DNA from: Polaromonas sp047303325
GTDB taxonomy: Bacteria; Pseudomonadota; Gammaproteobacteria; Burkholderiales; Burkholderiaceae_C
Length of the DNA stretch: 64,000 nucleotides
Direction: 5' to 3'
NCBI RefSeq assembly: GCF_047303325.1
Contig: NZ_JBKBEX010000009.1
Span: forward strand, 91,489 to 155,488
Shown: positions 34,646-45,666 of the stretch, in pieces
Layout: every line of letters starts with the position of its first letter
Numbering within the stretch: the stretch's first letter is position 1
The notes under the pieces: model-generated
The model's input: only the letters and a program-made list of their open reading frames with translations
Told to the model about the DNA's origin: nothing
Database searches by the model: none
Program-made: the position numbers and the translations under genes

Positions 34646-35914
34646 GTGCTCCAGCAAGTCATTGACAGGCGGTTGTCGGGCAAGAACAAGTCCATAGGCA
34701 ACCGCGAGCGTTTCCTGCGGCGCTTTCGCGAGCAGATACGCGATACCGTGCGCCGCGCCGTCGCCGGGCGCAGCATCCACGACATCGAACAGGGCGAAGA
34801 CGTCACTCTGCCTCGGCGCGACGTTTACCAGCCGGTGTTCGAACATACCGGCGGCACGCGCGAGAGCGTGCATCCCGGCAACCGTGAATACGTGCGCGGC
34901 GACCGCATCGCAAAGCCGCAGGGCGGCCGCGGCGGCGGCTCGGGCGGCGAGGCCAGCCCCGATGGCGTGGGTGAAGACGACTTTGTCTTCCGCATCACGC
35001 GCGAAGAGTTCATGCAGTACTTCTTTGACGACCTTGCTCTGCCCGACCTGATTCGCACCCAGCTCTTGCCCGATGCGCCGGAATGGAAGTCGCGCCGCGC
35101 CGGGTTCATCTCGGACGGAACGCCGACCAACCTGCACATCGTGCGTTCGCTGCGGGTTGCGCTGAGCCGGCGCATCGCCATCGGCGGGGAAACCCGGCGG
35201 CAATTGCATGAGCTGGAGGCGCAGCTGGCGCTGGCCGAGCGCGGGGCGCCTGGCTTGCCGGGTGAGATTCTGGCCCTGAAAACGCAGATCGACACGCTTC
35301 GCCGGCGGCTCAAGACCATTCCGTTTTTTGATCCCTTCGACCTGCGTTACCGCAATCGAGTCAGGGTGCCGCAGCCCAGCGCTAAGGCGGTTATGTTCTG
35401 CCTGATGGATGTCTCGGGTTCCATGGACGAAACGCGCAAGGATATCGCCAAACGGTTTTTTATCCTGCTCTACCTGTTCCTCAAAAAGCATTACGAGAGG
35501 ACGGATGTCGTCTTCATTCGCCACCACACCCAGGCGACCGAGGTGTCCGAAGAAGAGTTCTTTCAGTCGACCGAGACCGGCGGCACCGTGGTGTCCAGCG
35601 CCTTGGCCCTGATGCACCAGATCATCCAGGAGCGTTACCCGCCCGGCGACTGGAACATTTATGGCGCCCAGGCCTCGGACGGCGACAACTGGCACCAGGA
35701 TTCGGCCCGCTGCCGCGAGCTGCTGGTCGGCAAGCTGCTGCCGGTGTCGCGGTATTTCGCTTATGTCCAGGTCGGTGAAGAAGACCAGAACCTCTGGGAG
35801 GAGTACACCCAGGTGCAGGAGGAGAACCGGAACTTCGCGATGCGCAAGGTCGGCGCTGCCGACGAGATCTTTCCGGTGTTCAGGGAACTGTTCAAAAAAG
35901 GCGTGAAGCCATGA
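34646..35914 (+). CDS. yeaH: YeaH-type DUF444 protein with VWA-like domain
   Basis: The 422-residue protein opens with a basic segment (RFLRRFREQIRDTVRRAV) and has a Gly-rich linker (about residues 93-102). The C-terminal half is a von Willebrand A-like domain with the MIDAS motif MDVSGSMDE (Asp255) followed by the downstream TETGGTVVSSAL Thr. It starts at a GTG with GGAG upstream. Its stop overlaps spoVR as ATGA. It is the usual partner of the PrkA kinase, and its molecular role is not settled. It may present a substrate or partner protein to the kinase. Confidence 0.88.
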   Translation: MLQQVIDRRLSGKNKSIGNRERFLRRFREQIRDTVRRAVAGRSIHDIEQGEDVTLPRRDVYQPVFEHTGGTRESVHPGNREYVRGDRIAKPQGGRGGGSGGEASPDGVGEDDFVFRITREEFMQYFFDDLALPDLIRTQLLPDAPEWKSRRAGFISDGTPTNLHIVRSLRVALSRRIAIGGETRRQLHELEAQLALAERGAPGLPGEILALKTQIDTLRRRLKTIPFFDPFDLRYRNRVRVPQPSAKAVMFCLMDVSGSMDETRKDIAKRFFILLYLFLKKHYERTDVVFIRHHTQATEVSEEEFFQSTETGGTVVSSALALMHQIIQERYPPGDWNIYGAQASDGDNWHQDSARCRELLVGKLLPVSRYFAYVQVGEEDQNLWEEYTQVQEENRNFAMRKVGAADEIFPVFRELFKKGVKP

Positions 35915-37485
35915 CAAAGACCAGCGCGAAAAAGCCTGCCGAAGTCGCGGCCCCCGGTTTATCCGGTTTGCCTGGCGCGGGGCGCCGGCGCGCCTGCCTG
36001 CCCAGTCCGTCCGACTGGTCCTTCGAGTTGATCGAGCTCTACCACGGCGAAATTGCGCGGACCGCGAAGTCTTTCGGCCTGGACACTTACCCGGTGCAGC
36101 TCGAAGTCATCACCGCCGAGCAGATGATTGATGCCTATGCGTCGGTGGGCATGCCGGTCAACTACCGGCACTGGTCCTTCGGCAAGCAATTCATCTCGAC
36201 GGAGAAAAATTACCGCCGCGGCCAGATGGGGCTGGCTTACGAAGTCGTGATCAATTCCAACCCCTGCATCGCCTACCTGATGGAAGAAAACACCATGCCC
36301 ATGCAGGCGCTGGTGATGGCCCATGCCTGCTACGGCCACAACTCCTTCTTCAAGGGCAACTACCTGTTCCAGATGTGGACCGATGCCGCCGCCATCATCG
36401 ACTACCTGGTCTACGCGCGGGCCTACATCAGCGAATGCGAGGAGCGCCACGGCTGGGAGCCCGTCGAGCAGTTGCTGGACTCCTGCCATGCGCTGATGAG
36501 TCATGGTGTGGACCGCTACCAGCGTTCGCAGAAGCTGTCGCTCGCGGAGGAAGAGAGCCGGCGCAAGGACCGCGAGGCCTATTTGCAGCAGCAGCTCAAC
36601 GACTTGTGGCGCACGGTGCCCAGGTCAGCCGACAAGCCGGCCGAAAAGCCCAATCGCCGCTTCCCGCCGGAGCCGCAGGAAAACATCCTGTACTTCATCG
36701 AAAAAAATGCGCCCCTGCTGGAGCCCTGGCAGCGCGAGGTGATCCGCATCGTGCGCAAGATAGGCCAGTATTTTTACCCGCAGCGCCAGACCCAGATCAT
36801 GAACGAGGGCTGGGCCACGTTCTGGCATTACACGCTGCTCAATACCATGTACGAAGAGGGCTTGCTGACCGACGGTTTCATGATCGAATGCCTGCGCTCC
36901 CACACCAACGTCATTTACCAGCCGCCGGTGACGCACCCGGCCTATAGCGGCGTCAACCCCTATGCACTGGGTTTTGCCATGTTCACCGACCTCAAGCGTA
37001 TTTGCCAGTCGCCCACGGATGAAGACCGGCTGTGGCTGCCGGACGTCGCGGGCTCGGACTGGCGGGAGACGCTGGACTACGCGATGCGGCATTTCCGCGA
37101 TGAGAGTTTCATCGGGCAGTACCTGTCGCCCCATTTGATACGCGAATTCCGCCTTTTTTCCGTGGTGGATGATGCCGGCCAGCCTGAGCTAGAGGTGGCC
37201 GCCATTCATGACGCCGACGGCTATCGGCATGTGCGCGAGGCGCTGTCGCGCCAGCATGACCTGAACTACCGTGAGCCCAACATCCAGGTCTGGGACGTCG
37301 ACGTGCGCGGGAACCGCTCTTTGACCCTGCGCCACAGCCGCCATAACGACCGGACGCTCACCGACGACGTCCAGGAAGTGATCAAGCATGTCGCGCGCCT
37401 CTGGGGTTTCCGCGTGCTGCTTGAAAGCGTGGACAAGCACGGCAAGGTGGTGCAGCACTGGGAGGCGCAGCCGCCGCACGCCTGA
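35911..37485 (+). CDS. SpoVR/YcgB-family protein
   Basis: The 524-residue cytoplasmic protein has the conserved SpoVR blocks: PSDWSFELIELYHGEIARTA near the N-terminus, AHACYGHNSFFKGNYLF, QTQIMNEGWATFWHYTLLNT (its His/Glu-rich core resembles a metal site) and HPAYSGVNPYALGFAMF. In Bacillus the homologue affects the spore cortex; in proteobacteria it follows prkA-yeaH and is linked to stress. The ATG at 35911 overlaps the yeaH stop by four bases, so translation is coupled. No signal peptide is present. Confidence 0.92.
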   Translation: MTKTSAKKPAEVAAPGLSGLPGAGRRRACLPSPSDWSFELIELYHGEIARTAKSFGLDTYPVQLEVITAEQMIDAYASVGMPVNYRHWSFGKQFISTEKNYRRGQMGLAYEVVINSNPCIAYLMEENTMPMQALVMAHACYGHNSFFKGNYLFQMWTDAAAIIDYLVYARAYISECEERHGWEPVEQLLDSCHALMSHGVDRYQRSQKLSLAEEESRRKDREAYLQQQLNDLWRTVPRSADKPAEKPNRRFPPEPQENILYFIEKNAPLLEPWQREVIRIVRKIGQYFYPQRQTQIMNEGWATFWHYTLLNTMYEEGLLTDGFMIECLRSHTNVIYQPPVTHPAYSGVNPYALGFAMFTDLKRICQSPTDEDRLWLPDVAGSDWRETLDYAMRHFRDESFIGQYLSPHLIREFRLFSVVDDAGQPELEVAAIHDADGYRHVREALSRQHDLNYREPNIQVWDVDVRGNRSLTLRHSRHNDRTLTDDVQEVIKHVARLWGFRVLLESVDKHGKVVQHWEAQPPHA

Positions 37486-37504
37486 CGCAGGTCGGGCCTG
37501 TTGT

Positions 37505-38146
37505 TCAGGCCGCCGCTTCCAGCCCGTTCCTGAAATGCTCGCGCATGCGCTGCGCGGTGGCCTCGGCGTCGCGCGCGGCCAAGGCCTGCATGATGGCGCG
37601 GTGCTCGGCCAGGGATTCTTCGATGCGGCCGCTCTTGAGCAGCGAGTTATGGCGGTTGAGCTTCATCACCTTGCGCAGGTCGGCCACCATCTGGTCGCGC
37701 CAGCGGTTATTGGCGATTTCGAGCAGGCGCATGTGAAAGGCCTCGTTGATCTCGAAAAAGCGCTCGCGGTTGCCGACGGCTTTTTCAAGTTCCTCGTGCA
37801 GGCCCTGCAGCTCCTTGAGCTGGGATGGCGTCGCCTGGGTGGCCACCACGCCGGCCGCGTCGCTCTCGAGCAGGGCGAGCAGGTGGTAGACGTCGGCCAG
37901 GTCGCGTTCGGAGACTTCCGTCACATAAGCGCCGCGCCGCACTTTCATGGTGACCAGGCCCTCGGTGGCCAATACTTTCAGGGCCTCGCGCAGCGGCGTG
38001 CGGCTGATGCCGTATTCCTCGGCCAGCTTGAGCTCATCTATCCAGCTGCCCGGCGCCAGCTCGCGGCTGAATATGCGCTGACGCAAGAGCTCGGCGACTT
38101 CTTCATAAAGCGCTCGGGGAGTCAGGGACACGGCGGCCATGGACAT
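37505..38146 (-). CDS. GntR-family regulator (FCD subfamily), probable regulator of the mcm cluster
   Basis: The 213-residue protein has an N-terminal winged helix-turn-helix (LYEEVAELLRQRIFSRELAP, LAEEYGISRTPLREALKVLA) and an FCD helical domain with its ligand/metal residues in NEAFHMRLLEIANN and AEHRAIMQAL. It is divergent from methylmalonyl-CoA mutase across an AT-rich gap with inverted repeats, so it is probably a repressor of the propionyl-CoA module that senses an acyl-CoA or organic acid. ATG at 38146 or 38140 are both possible, and neither has a strong ribosome site. It is convergent with spoVR. Confidence 0.87.
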   Translation of the reverse strand: MSMAAVSLTPRALYEEVAELLRQRIFSRELAPGSWIDELKLAEEYGISRTPLREALKVLATEGLVTMKVRRGAYVTEVSERDLADVYHLLALLESDAAGVVATQATPSQLKELQGLHEELEKAVGNRERFFEINEAFHMRLLEIANNRWRDQMVADLRKVMKLNRHNSLLKSGRIEESLAEHRAIMQALAARDAEATAQRMREHFRNGLEAAA

Positions 38147-38231
38147 AGGGTGTTTTTTTGGAGGGGGCAAGAAGCTTCCGACGGGCGCTGCTTCCTGTCA
38201 GCGCTGACGCCATCTTAACTGAAACTGAATT

Positions 38232-38261
38232 TTGCATCAATAATTATAAATGATGTAAACT
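38232..38261 (+). promoter_or_regulatory. Probable mcm promoter with overlapping GntR-type inverted repeat
   Basis: TTGCAT (38232-38237) and TAAACT (38256-38261) are spaced by 18 bp, in the AT-richest part of the gap. Inside lies the inverted repeat TGCATCA-N11-TGATGTA (38233-38239 with 38251-38257, one mismatch) around the palindrome ATAATTAT (38240-38247). An operator overlapping the promoter suits repression by the divergent GntR protein. Confidence 0.5.
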
Positions 38262-38351
38262 TGCCTCCGATTCATGTATTCACCTCGGCTTGAGCCTATG
38301 CTGCTTGCATCGCAGCCCCGGCCTGAAGCCTTGTACGGTAAACACCATCCC

Positions 38352-40514
<2,163 letters not shown>

Positions 40515-40544
40515 TCCCCGTGTCGTTTCATTCTGAACCCAACA

Positions 40545-40570
40545 CCGTTCGGGCTGAGCTTGTCGAAGCC
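40545..40570 (+). repeat. REP-like element, single copy before the GIY-YIG start
   Basis: The 26-bp unit reads CCGTTCGGGCTGAGCTTGTC followed by GAAGCC. Two more copies lie at 40871-40896 (same strand, two base changes) and 40911-40935 (opposite strand). The unit is a common REP-like word of proteobacterial genomes; read through as protein it gives RPELVEG or RQAQPER. Confidence 0.8.
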
Positions 40571-40587
40571 TTTATCGCCCTACGCGC

Positions 40588-41490
40588 GTGAAACCTTTTT
40601 TCGTCTATCTGCTTAAGTGCTCGGATGGCTCCTACTACGGCGGCCAGACGGACGATATGGGCGCACGCATGTTTCAACACGATTCGGGTGAAATCGGCTA
40701 TACGTCGACGCGCAAACCGGTTGAGCTGGTCTGGCAGGGGGAGTTTGAAACACGCGCTCAAGCCATTGCTTTTGAGCAGCAGATCAAGGGCTGGTCGCGG
40801 GCGAAGAAGGAGGCTTTGATTGCAGGAAACTGGCATCGGATCCAGGAACTCGCAAAATCTAAAGCAAAACCCGTTCGCCCTGAGCTTGTCGAAGGGCTTG
40901 AGGAGGTAGGGCTTCGACAGGCTCAGCCCGAACGGTTGCGGGCCACAGCCGAGGTCGAGGAGTCCGCCCGCACCGACCATCGTGCCCAGGGGGTCGAGAT
41001 GGCCGCGCTGTCCCATACGGGGAAAACCATGCGCCTGTCCCTGCAGCCGGTTGTGGCCGCTGACTTCGAGGACATGCTGGCCTTGCGCATAGACGCGATG
41101 CGGCCCAGCCTGGAGCGCGTCGGCCGCTTTGACCTGGCACGCTCGCGCGAGCGGCTGGCGGCAGGCTTTTTTCCGGCTTACATGCAGCACATCCTGCTGG
41201 ACGGCGAGCGTGTCGGTTTTTTCACGCTCAAGCCCGAAGGCGCTGAAGGTGAAACGGCCCTGCGGCTTGACCATCTGTATCTGCGCAGCAGCGCCAGCGG
41301 CCAGGGCATAGGCTCCTGGGTGCTGCGCCAGGTGCTGGCGCAAGCGCGCGAACGCGGCCTGGCCGTAAAGCTGACCGCGCTCAAGGAAAGCGATGCCAAC
41401 CGCTTCTACCTGCGCCACGGTTTTGTGCTGCGGGGCGAAGAGGGCGTGGACCTGCACTACGAGTGGCCCGCGGTGGAGCGCGTGGCGTGA
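40588..41490 (+). CDS. Chimeric reading frame: GIY-YIG endonuclease domain - REP-encoded linker - meaB scrap - GNAT domain
   Basis: One open frame of 300 codons starts at a GTG. Residues 1-93 are a complete single GIY-YIG nuclease domain of the UPF0213/YhbQ type: FVYLLKCSDGSYYGGQTDDM (VY...YGG core), the Arg in GARMFQHDSG and the metal-ligand Glu in AIAFEQQIKGWSRAKKEAL. Residues 95-117 (KPVRPELVEG, LRQAQPERL) are translated REP sequence. Residues 123-151 copy part of MeaB. Residues 148-300 are a GNAT acetyltransferase. The nuclease gene probably lost its own stop codon when the REP pair arose at its 3' end. The product may be one fusion or two proteins, because the GNAT part has its own ATG at 41029. 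It interrupts the normal mcm-meaB order. Confidence 0.7.
   Translation: MKPFFVYLLKCSDGSYYGGQTDDMGARMFQHDSGEIGYTSTRKPVELVWQGEFETRAQAIAFEQQIKGWSRAKKEALIAGNWHRIQELAKSKAKPVRPELVEGLEEVGLRQAQPERLRATAEVEESARTDHRAQGVEMAALSHTGKTMRLSLQPVVAADFEDMLALRIDAMRPSLERVGRFDLARSRERLAAGFFPAYMQHILLDGERVGFFTLKPEGAEGETALRLDHLYLRSSASGQGIGSWVLRQVLAQARERGLAVKLTALKESDANRFYLRHGFVLRGEEGVDLHYEWPAVERVA
40871..40935. repeat. Inverted REP pair (REPIN-like) inside the chimeric frame
   Basis: The plus-oriented unit is 40871-40896 and the minus-oriented unit 40911-40935, with a 14-nt spacer (40897-40910). Arms can pair through CTGAGC-TTGTCGAAG and CTTCGACAGGCTCAG, giving a hairpin of about 20 bp with few mismatches. The element lies exactly at the 3' end of the GIY-YIG domain and is read through in frame. 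Confidence 0.8.
40955..41040 (+). pseudogene. Duplicated fragment of meaB 5' region
   Basis: The sequence around GAGTCCGCCCGCACCGACCA matches the meaB segment at 41577-41664 (GAGTCCACCCGCGCCGACCA) with a 6-base gap. In protein, ARTDHRAQGVEMAALSHTGK parallels TRADHRAQGDELL..LPHTGK, both ending in K-x-MRL. It is a relic of a partial tandem duplication about 620 bp from its source, and its junction coincides with the ATG of the GNAT domain. Confidence 0.75.
41029..41490 (+). CDS. GNAT-family N-acetyltransferase (internal start within the chimeric frame)
   Basis: The 153-residue GNAT protein transfers an acetyl group from acetyl-CoA to an unknown amine. It begins MRLSLQPVVAADFEDMLALR, the usual GNAT N-terminus, with the acceptor-site RIDAMRPSLERVGRFD. 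The acetyl-CoA-binding motif A is LDHLYLRSSASGQGIGSWVL (Q-x-G-I-G), and the end is ESDANRFYLRHGFVLRG. This start, with a weak GGGGA site upstream, would give a normal stand-alone protein within the longer frame starting at 40588. Its stop overlaps the meaB start (TGATG). I list it separately because it may be the functional unit. Confidence 0.65.
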   Translation: MRLSLQPVVAADFEDMLALRIDAMRPSLERVGRFDLARSRERLAAGFFPAYMQHILLDGERVGFFTLKPEGAEGETALRLDHLYLRSSASGQGIGSWVLRQVLAQARERGLAVKLTALKESDANRFYLRHGFVLRGEEGVDLHYEWPAVERVA

Positions 41491-42518
41491 TGGCCGCGCC
41501 TGACTTCCTCCAGGCCATCCTGGGCCCGGACGCGATGGCCAAGCGCCGTGCGATCGCCAAGGCCATCACGCTGCTGGAGTCCACCCGCGCCGACCACCGC
41601 GCCCAGGGCGACGAGCTGCTCACGGCCTTGCTGCCCCACACCGGCAAAGCCATGCGACTGGGCATCAGCGGCGTGCCCGGCGTCGGCAAGTCCACTTTTA
41701 TCGAGGTGCTGGGCCTGTACCTGATTGCGCAGGGTCATCGCGTCGCGGTGCTCACCGTCGACCCTTCTTCCTCCGTTTCGGGCGGCTCCATACTGGGAGA
41801 CAAGACCCGCATGGAAAAACTCTCGGTCCATGAACGCGCCTACATCCGGCCCAGCCCTTCGAGCGGCAACCTGGGCGGCGTGGCCGAGAAAACGCGCGAA
41901 GCCATGCTGGTCTGCGAAGCCGCCGGTTACGACGTGGTGATTGTGGAAACCGTGGGCGTAGGCCAAAGCGAAACCGCTGTGGCCAACATGACCGACATGT
42001 TTGTGCTGATGCAACTGCCCAATGCCGGCGACGACCTGCAGGCCATCAAAAAAGGCGTGATGGAGCTGGCCGACCTGGTCATCATCAACAAGGCCGACAT
42101 CGACGCAGACGCGGCCATGCGGGCCGAAGCCCAGATCACTTCGGCCATGCGCCTGTTCGGCCTGGTCAACAATGCCATGAGCGGCGAGCAGGCCGCCAAT
42201 TTCGACAAAAGCTGGCACCCGCAGGTGATCCAGCTCAGCGCGCTGCACAACAAGGGTGTGGACCTGTTCTGGACGGCCGTGACGCGGTTCAAGGGCTTGC
42301 AGACCGCCAACGGCCAGTTCGTCGAGCGGCGCAGGCAGCAGTCGCTCTCCTGGATGTGGGAGCGCATAGATGCCGGCCTCAAGCAGGCCTTTCGCCAGGA
42401 CCCGCAGGTGCGTGAGCGCCTGCCCAGGCTCATCGCCGAGGTGGCGCGCGGTGAAGTTGCGGCATCAACGGCGGCCCGGAGTTTGCTGGCCCTGGCTGCC
42501 AAGGGATGGGATCGATGA
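41490..42518 (+). CDS. meaB: MeaB/ArgK GTPase, methylmalonyl-CoA mutase chaperone
   Basis: The 342-residue G3E P-loop GTPase protects and reloads methylmalonyl-CoA mutase with adenosylcobalamin. Walker A is LGISGVPGVGKSTFIEVLGL, the MeaB-specific VDPSSSVSGGSILGDKTRM follows, then the switch region VETVGVGQSETAVANM and the base-specificity motif INKAD. A C-terminal helical dimerisation arm is present. The ATG at 41490 overlaps the previous stop by one base. It lies in the mcm cluster, although separated from mcm by the chimeric frame. Confidence 0.93.
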   Translation: MAAPDFLQAILGPDAMAKRRAIAKAITLLESTRADHRAQGDELLTALLPHTGKAMRLGISGVPGVGKSTFIEVLGLYLIAQGHRVAVLTVDPSSSVSGGSILGDKTRMEKLSVHERAYIRPSPSSGNLGGVAEKTREAMLVCEAAGYDVVIVETVGVGQSETAVANMTDMFVLMQLPNAGDDLQAIKKGVMELADLVIINKADIDADAAMRAEAQITSAMRLFGLVNNAMSGEQAANFDKSWHPQVIQLSALHNKGVDLFWTAVTRFKGLQTANGQFVERRRQQSLSWMWERIDAGLKQAFRQDPQVRERLPRLIAEVARGEVAASTAARSLLALAAKGWDR

Positions 42519-43387
42519 AAAAGGCGGCCATCTTTTGCGCATTGCTTTTGCAGGCCTGCATCGCCTGGGCCGGCGACCTGGCAGCCGGCGAACCGGGCAG
42601 CTTTGTCTTCACCGACAAAGGCTTTTTCGCGGACAAGCCCGTCACCGTGTATTACTACAAGGCGCGCAGCGCCGGGCCCGATGCCCGGGTAATGATGGTG
42701 ATCCACGGCGCCGAGCGCCAGGGCTCGCGCATGCGCGACAACTGGCAGCCTTTTGCCGAGAAAAACAAGCTCATCGTCCTGGCGCCGGAATTCGACGAGG
42801 CGCGGTTTTCCTCGCGGCTGTTCAACATGGGCGGCATCGAAAGCCGTGACCGTAGTCAATGGTCCTTCCAGATCGTCGAGCATCTTTTTGATTTTGTCCG
42901 CGCCGATGAGGGGCTGTCGGCAAGCGACTACTTGCTGTTCGGCCATTCGGCGGGCGGGCAGTTTGTGCACCGCTTCATGTTGCTGGCCGAGGCGCCGCGC
43001 GTTTCCGTCGCCGTGGCGGCCAATGCCGGCAGCTACACCATGCCCAGCTACCCTGGCGTCATGGACGACAAGTTTCCTTATGCGCTGAACGAGAGCATCG
43101 TCAGCCCCGACAAGCTCAAGCAGGTTTTTGCGCGCAAGCTGGTCGTGCTGCTCGGCGAGGCCGATACCCAGACCGACGCGGCCAACCTGCCCAAGGCCAG
43201 GCAGGCCACGGCCCAGGGTGCGAACCGCTTCGAGCGCGGCAGCAACTTCTTCGCGCAGGCCCAGGCGCAAGCGCAGAAACTGGGCACGCCGCTGGCCTGG
43301 GAGCGCGTCACCGTGCCGGGCGTGGGGCACGACTCGCGCCGCATGAGCCAGGCCGCCGCGCGCCTGTTGTTTGAACCAGCCCGGTAA
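42515..43387 (+). CDS. Secreted alpha/beta-hydrolase
   Basis: The 290-residue exported hydrolase has a signal peptide (residues 1-20, MKKAAIFCALLLQACIAWAG). The hydrolase fold has MMVIHGAERQGSRMRDNWQP (oxyanion region), the nucleophile elbow LLFGHSAGGQFVHRFML and the terminal His in VPGVGHDSRRM. It is reminiscent of esterase/PHB-depolymerase-like or poly-ester hydrolases. The ATG at 42515 overlaps the meaB stop as ATGA, and AAGGGA lies upstream; an ATG at 42506 is possible. A secreted hydrolase between meaB and pccB is unexpected and may supply propionate-yielding substrates. The substrate is unknown. Confidence 0.75.
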   Translation: MKKAAIFCALLLQACIAWAGDLAAGEPGSFVFTDKGFFADKPVTVYYYKARSAGPDARVMMVIHGAERQGSRMRDNWQPFAEKNKLIVLAPEFDEARFSSRLFNMGGIESRDRSQWSFQIVEHLFDFVRADEGLSASDYLLFGHSAGGQFVHRFMLLAEAPRVSVAVAANAGSYTMPSYPGVMDDKFPYALNESIVSPDKLKQVFARKLVVLLGEADTQTDAANLPKARQATAQGANRFERGSNFFAQAQAQAQKLGTPLAWERVTVPGVGHDSRRMSQAAARLLFEPAR

Positions 43388-43416
43388 ATTTTTTCGTCCA
43401 AATAGCGGAACACACC

Positions 43417-44949
<1,533 letters not shown>

Positions 44950-44956
44950 GCGCGAC

Positions 44957-45643
44957 GTGATCAGCCACTATCCCCGATTCCGCGAAGGCGCGGCCCCCGG
45001 CCTGGTGCCCAAGCTGGGCGGCCTGCCCTGGGGGCTACCCGCGCGCCTTTGGCCCGTCTGCAAGGAGTGCGGGCGGCCCATGAGCCATCTTGCGCAGCTG
45101 CCGGCCGCCGCGCCCGAGCTGCCGCTCGCGCAAGGCGAGGTGTTGTTTCTTTTCAAGTGCGAGTGGGACAGCGTCTGCAGCTTCTGGGAGCTTGATGCCG
45201 GCGCCAATGCCGCTTTCACCGTGCCGCAAAGCGAGCTGGGCGCGCTGGCCACCGAGCCGCCTGCCGACGCCAAGGACGGGCCGCCGGCCGTGCTGCCCGA
45301 GTTGGGCGTCGTGAGCTGGCGTGCTGACGACGATGGCGCGCCGCCCGAGCTTGAAGAGGCCTTCTACGACGACACCCGCTTTTTTGAGTTGCCGCAAGAG
45401 CTTGCGCATCCGCACAACTGGGCCAGCGCCTGGCGTACCAAGAGCGGGGGTGTTCCCTATTGGACGGCCAATGGCGTGCAGCAAAGCCCGCCCGGCAGGA
45501 TGCTTTTGCAAATCGACAACTGGGTGGAACTGGAAGGCGGCGGCACGGCCGAGGTCGCCAACTTCTGCTCGGACGGCACTGCCTATGTGTTTGTCGACCA
45601 CTCACAGAGTCCGCCGGCTTACTCCATGTTTATCAACCGCTGA
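44957..45643 (+). CDS. DUF1963-like (YwqG-type) protein
   Basis: The 228-residue cytoplasmic protein has the family opening KLGGLPWGLPARLWPVCKEC with two Cys (CKECGRPMSHLAQL), GEVLFLFKCEWDSVCSFWEL and a C-terminal LLQIDNWVELEGGGTAEVAN block. Members are widespread, with no established activity. It begins at a GTG 7 bp after pccB and ends 23 bp before pccA, so it is inside the carboxylase operon. The link to propionyl-CoA metabolism is only by position. Confidence 0.75.
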   Translation: MISHYPRFREGAAPGLVPKLGGLPWGLPARLWPVCKECGRPMSHLAQLPAAAPELPLAQGEVLFLFKCEWDSVCSFWELDAGANAAFTVPQSELGALATEPPADAKDGPPAVLPELGVVSWRADDDGAPPELEEAFYDDTRFFELPQELAHPHNWASAWRTKSGGVPYWTANGVQQSPPGRMLLQIDNWVELEGGGTAEVANFCSDGTAYVFVDHSQSPPAYSMFINR

Positions 45644-45666
45644 GGCGGTCAACAAAAACAGGTTCA

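Noticed and set aside
40911..40935. REP-like word as a DNA uptake sequence
   Set aside because: There are only three clustered copies in 64 kb, two of them as an inverted pair; uptake sequences would be spread more evenly.
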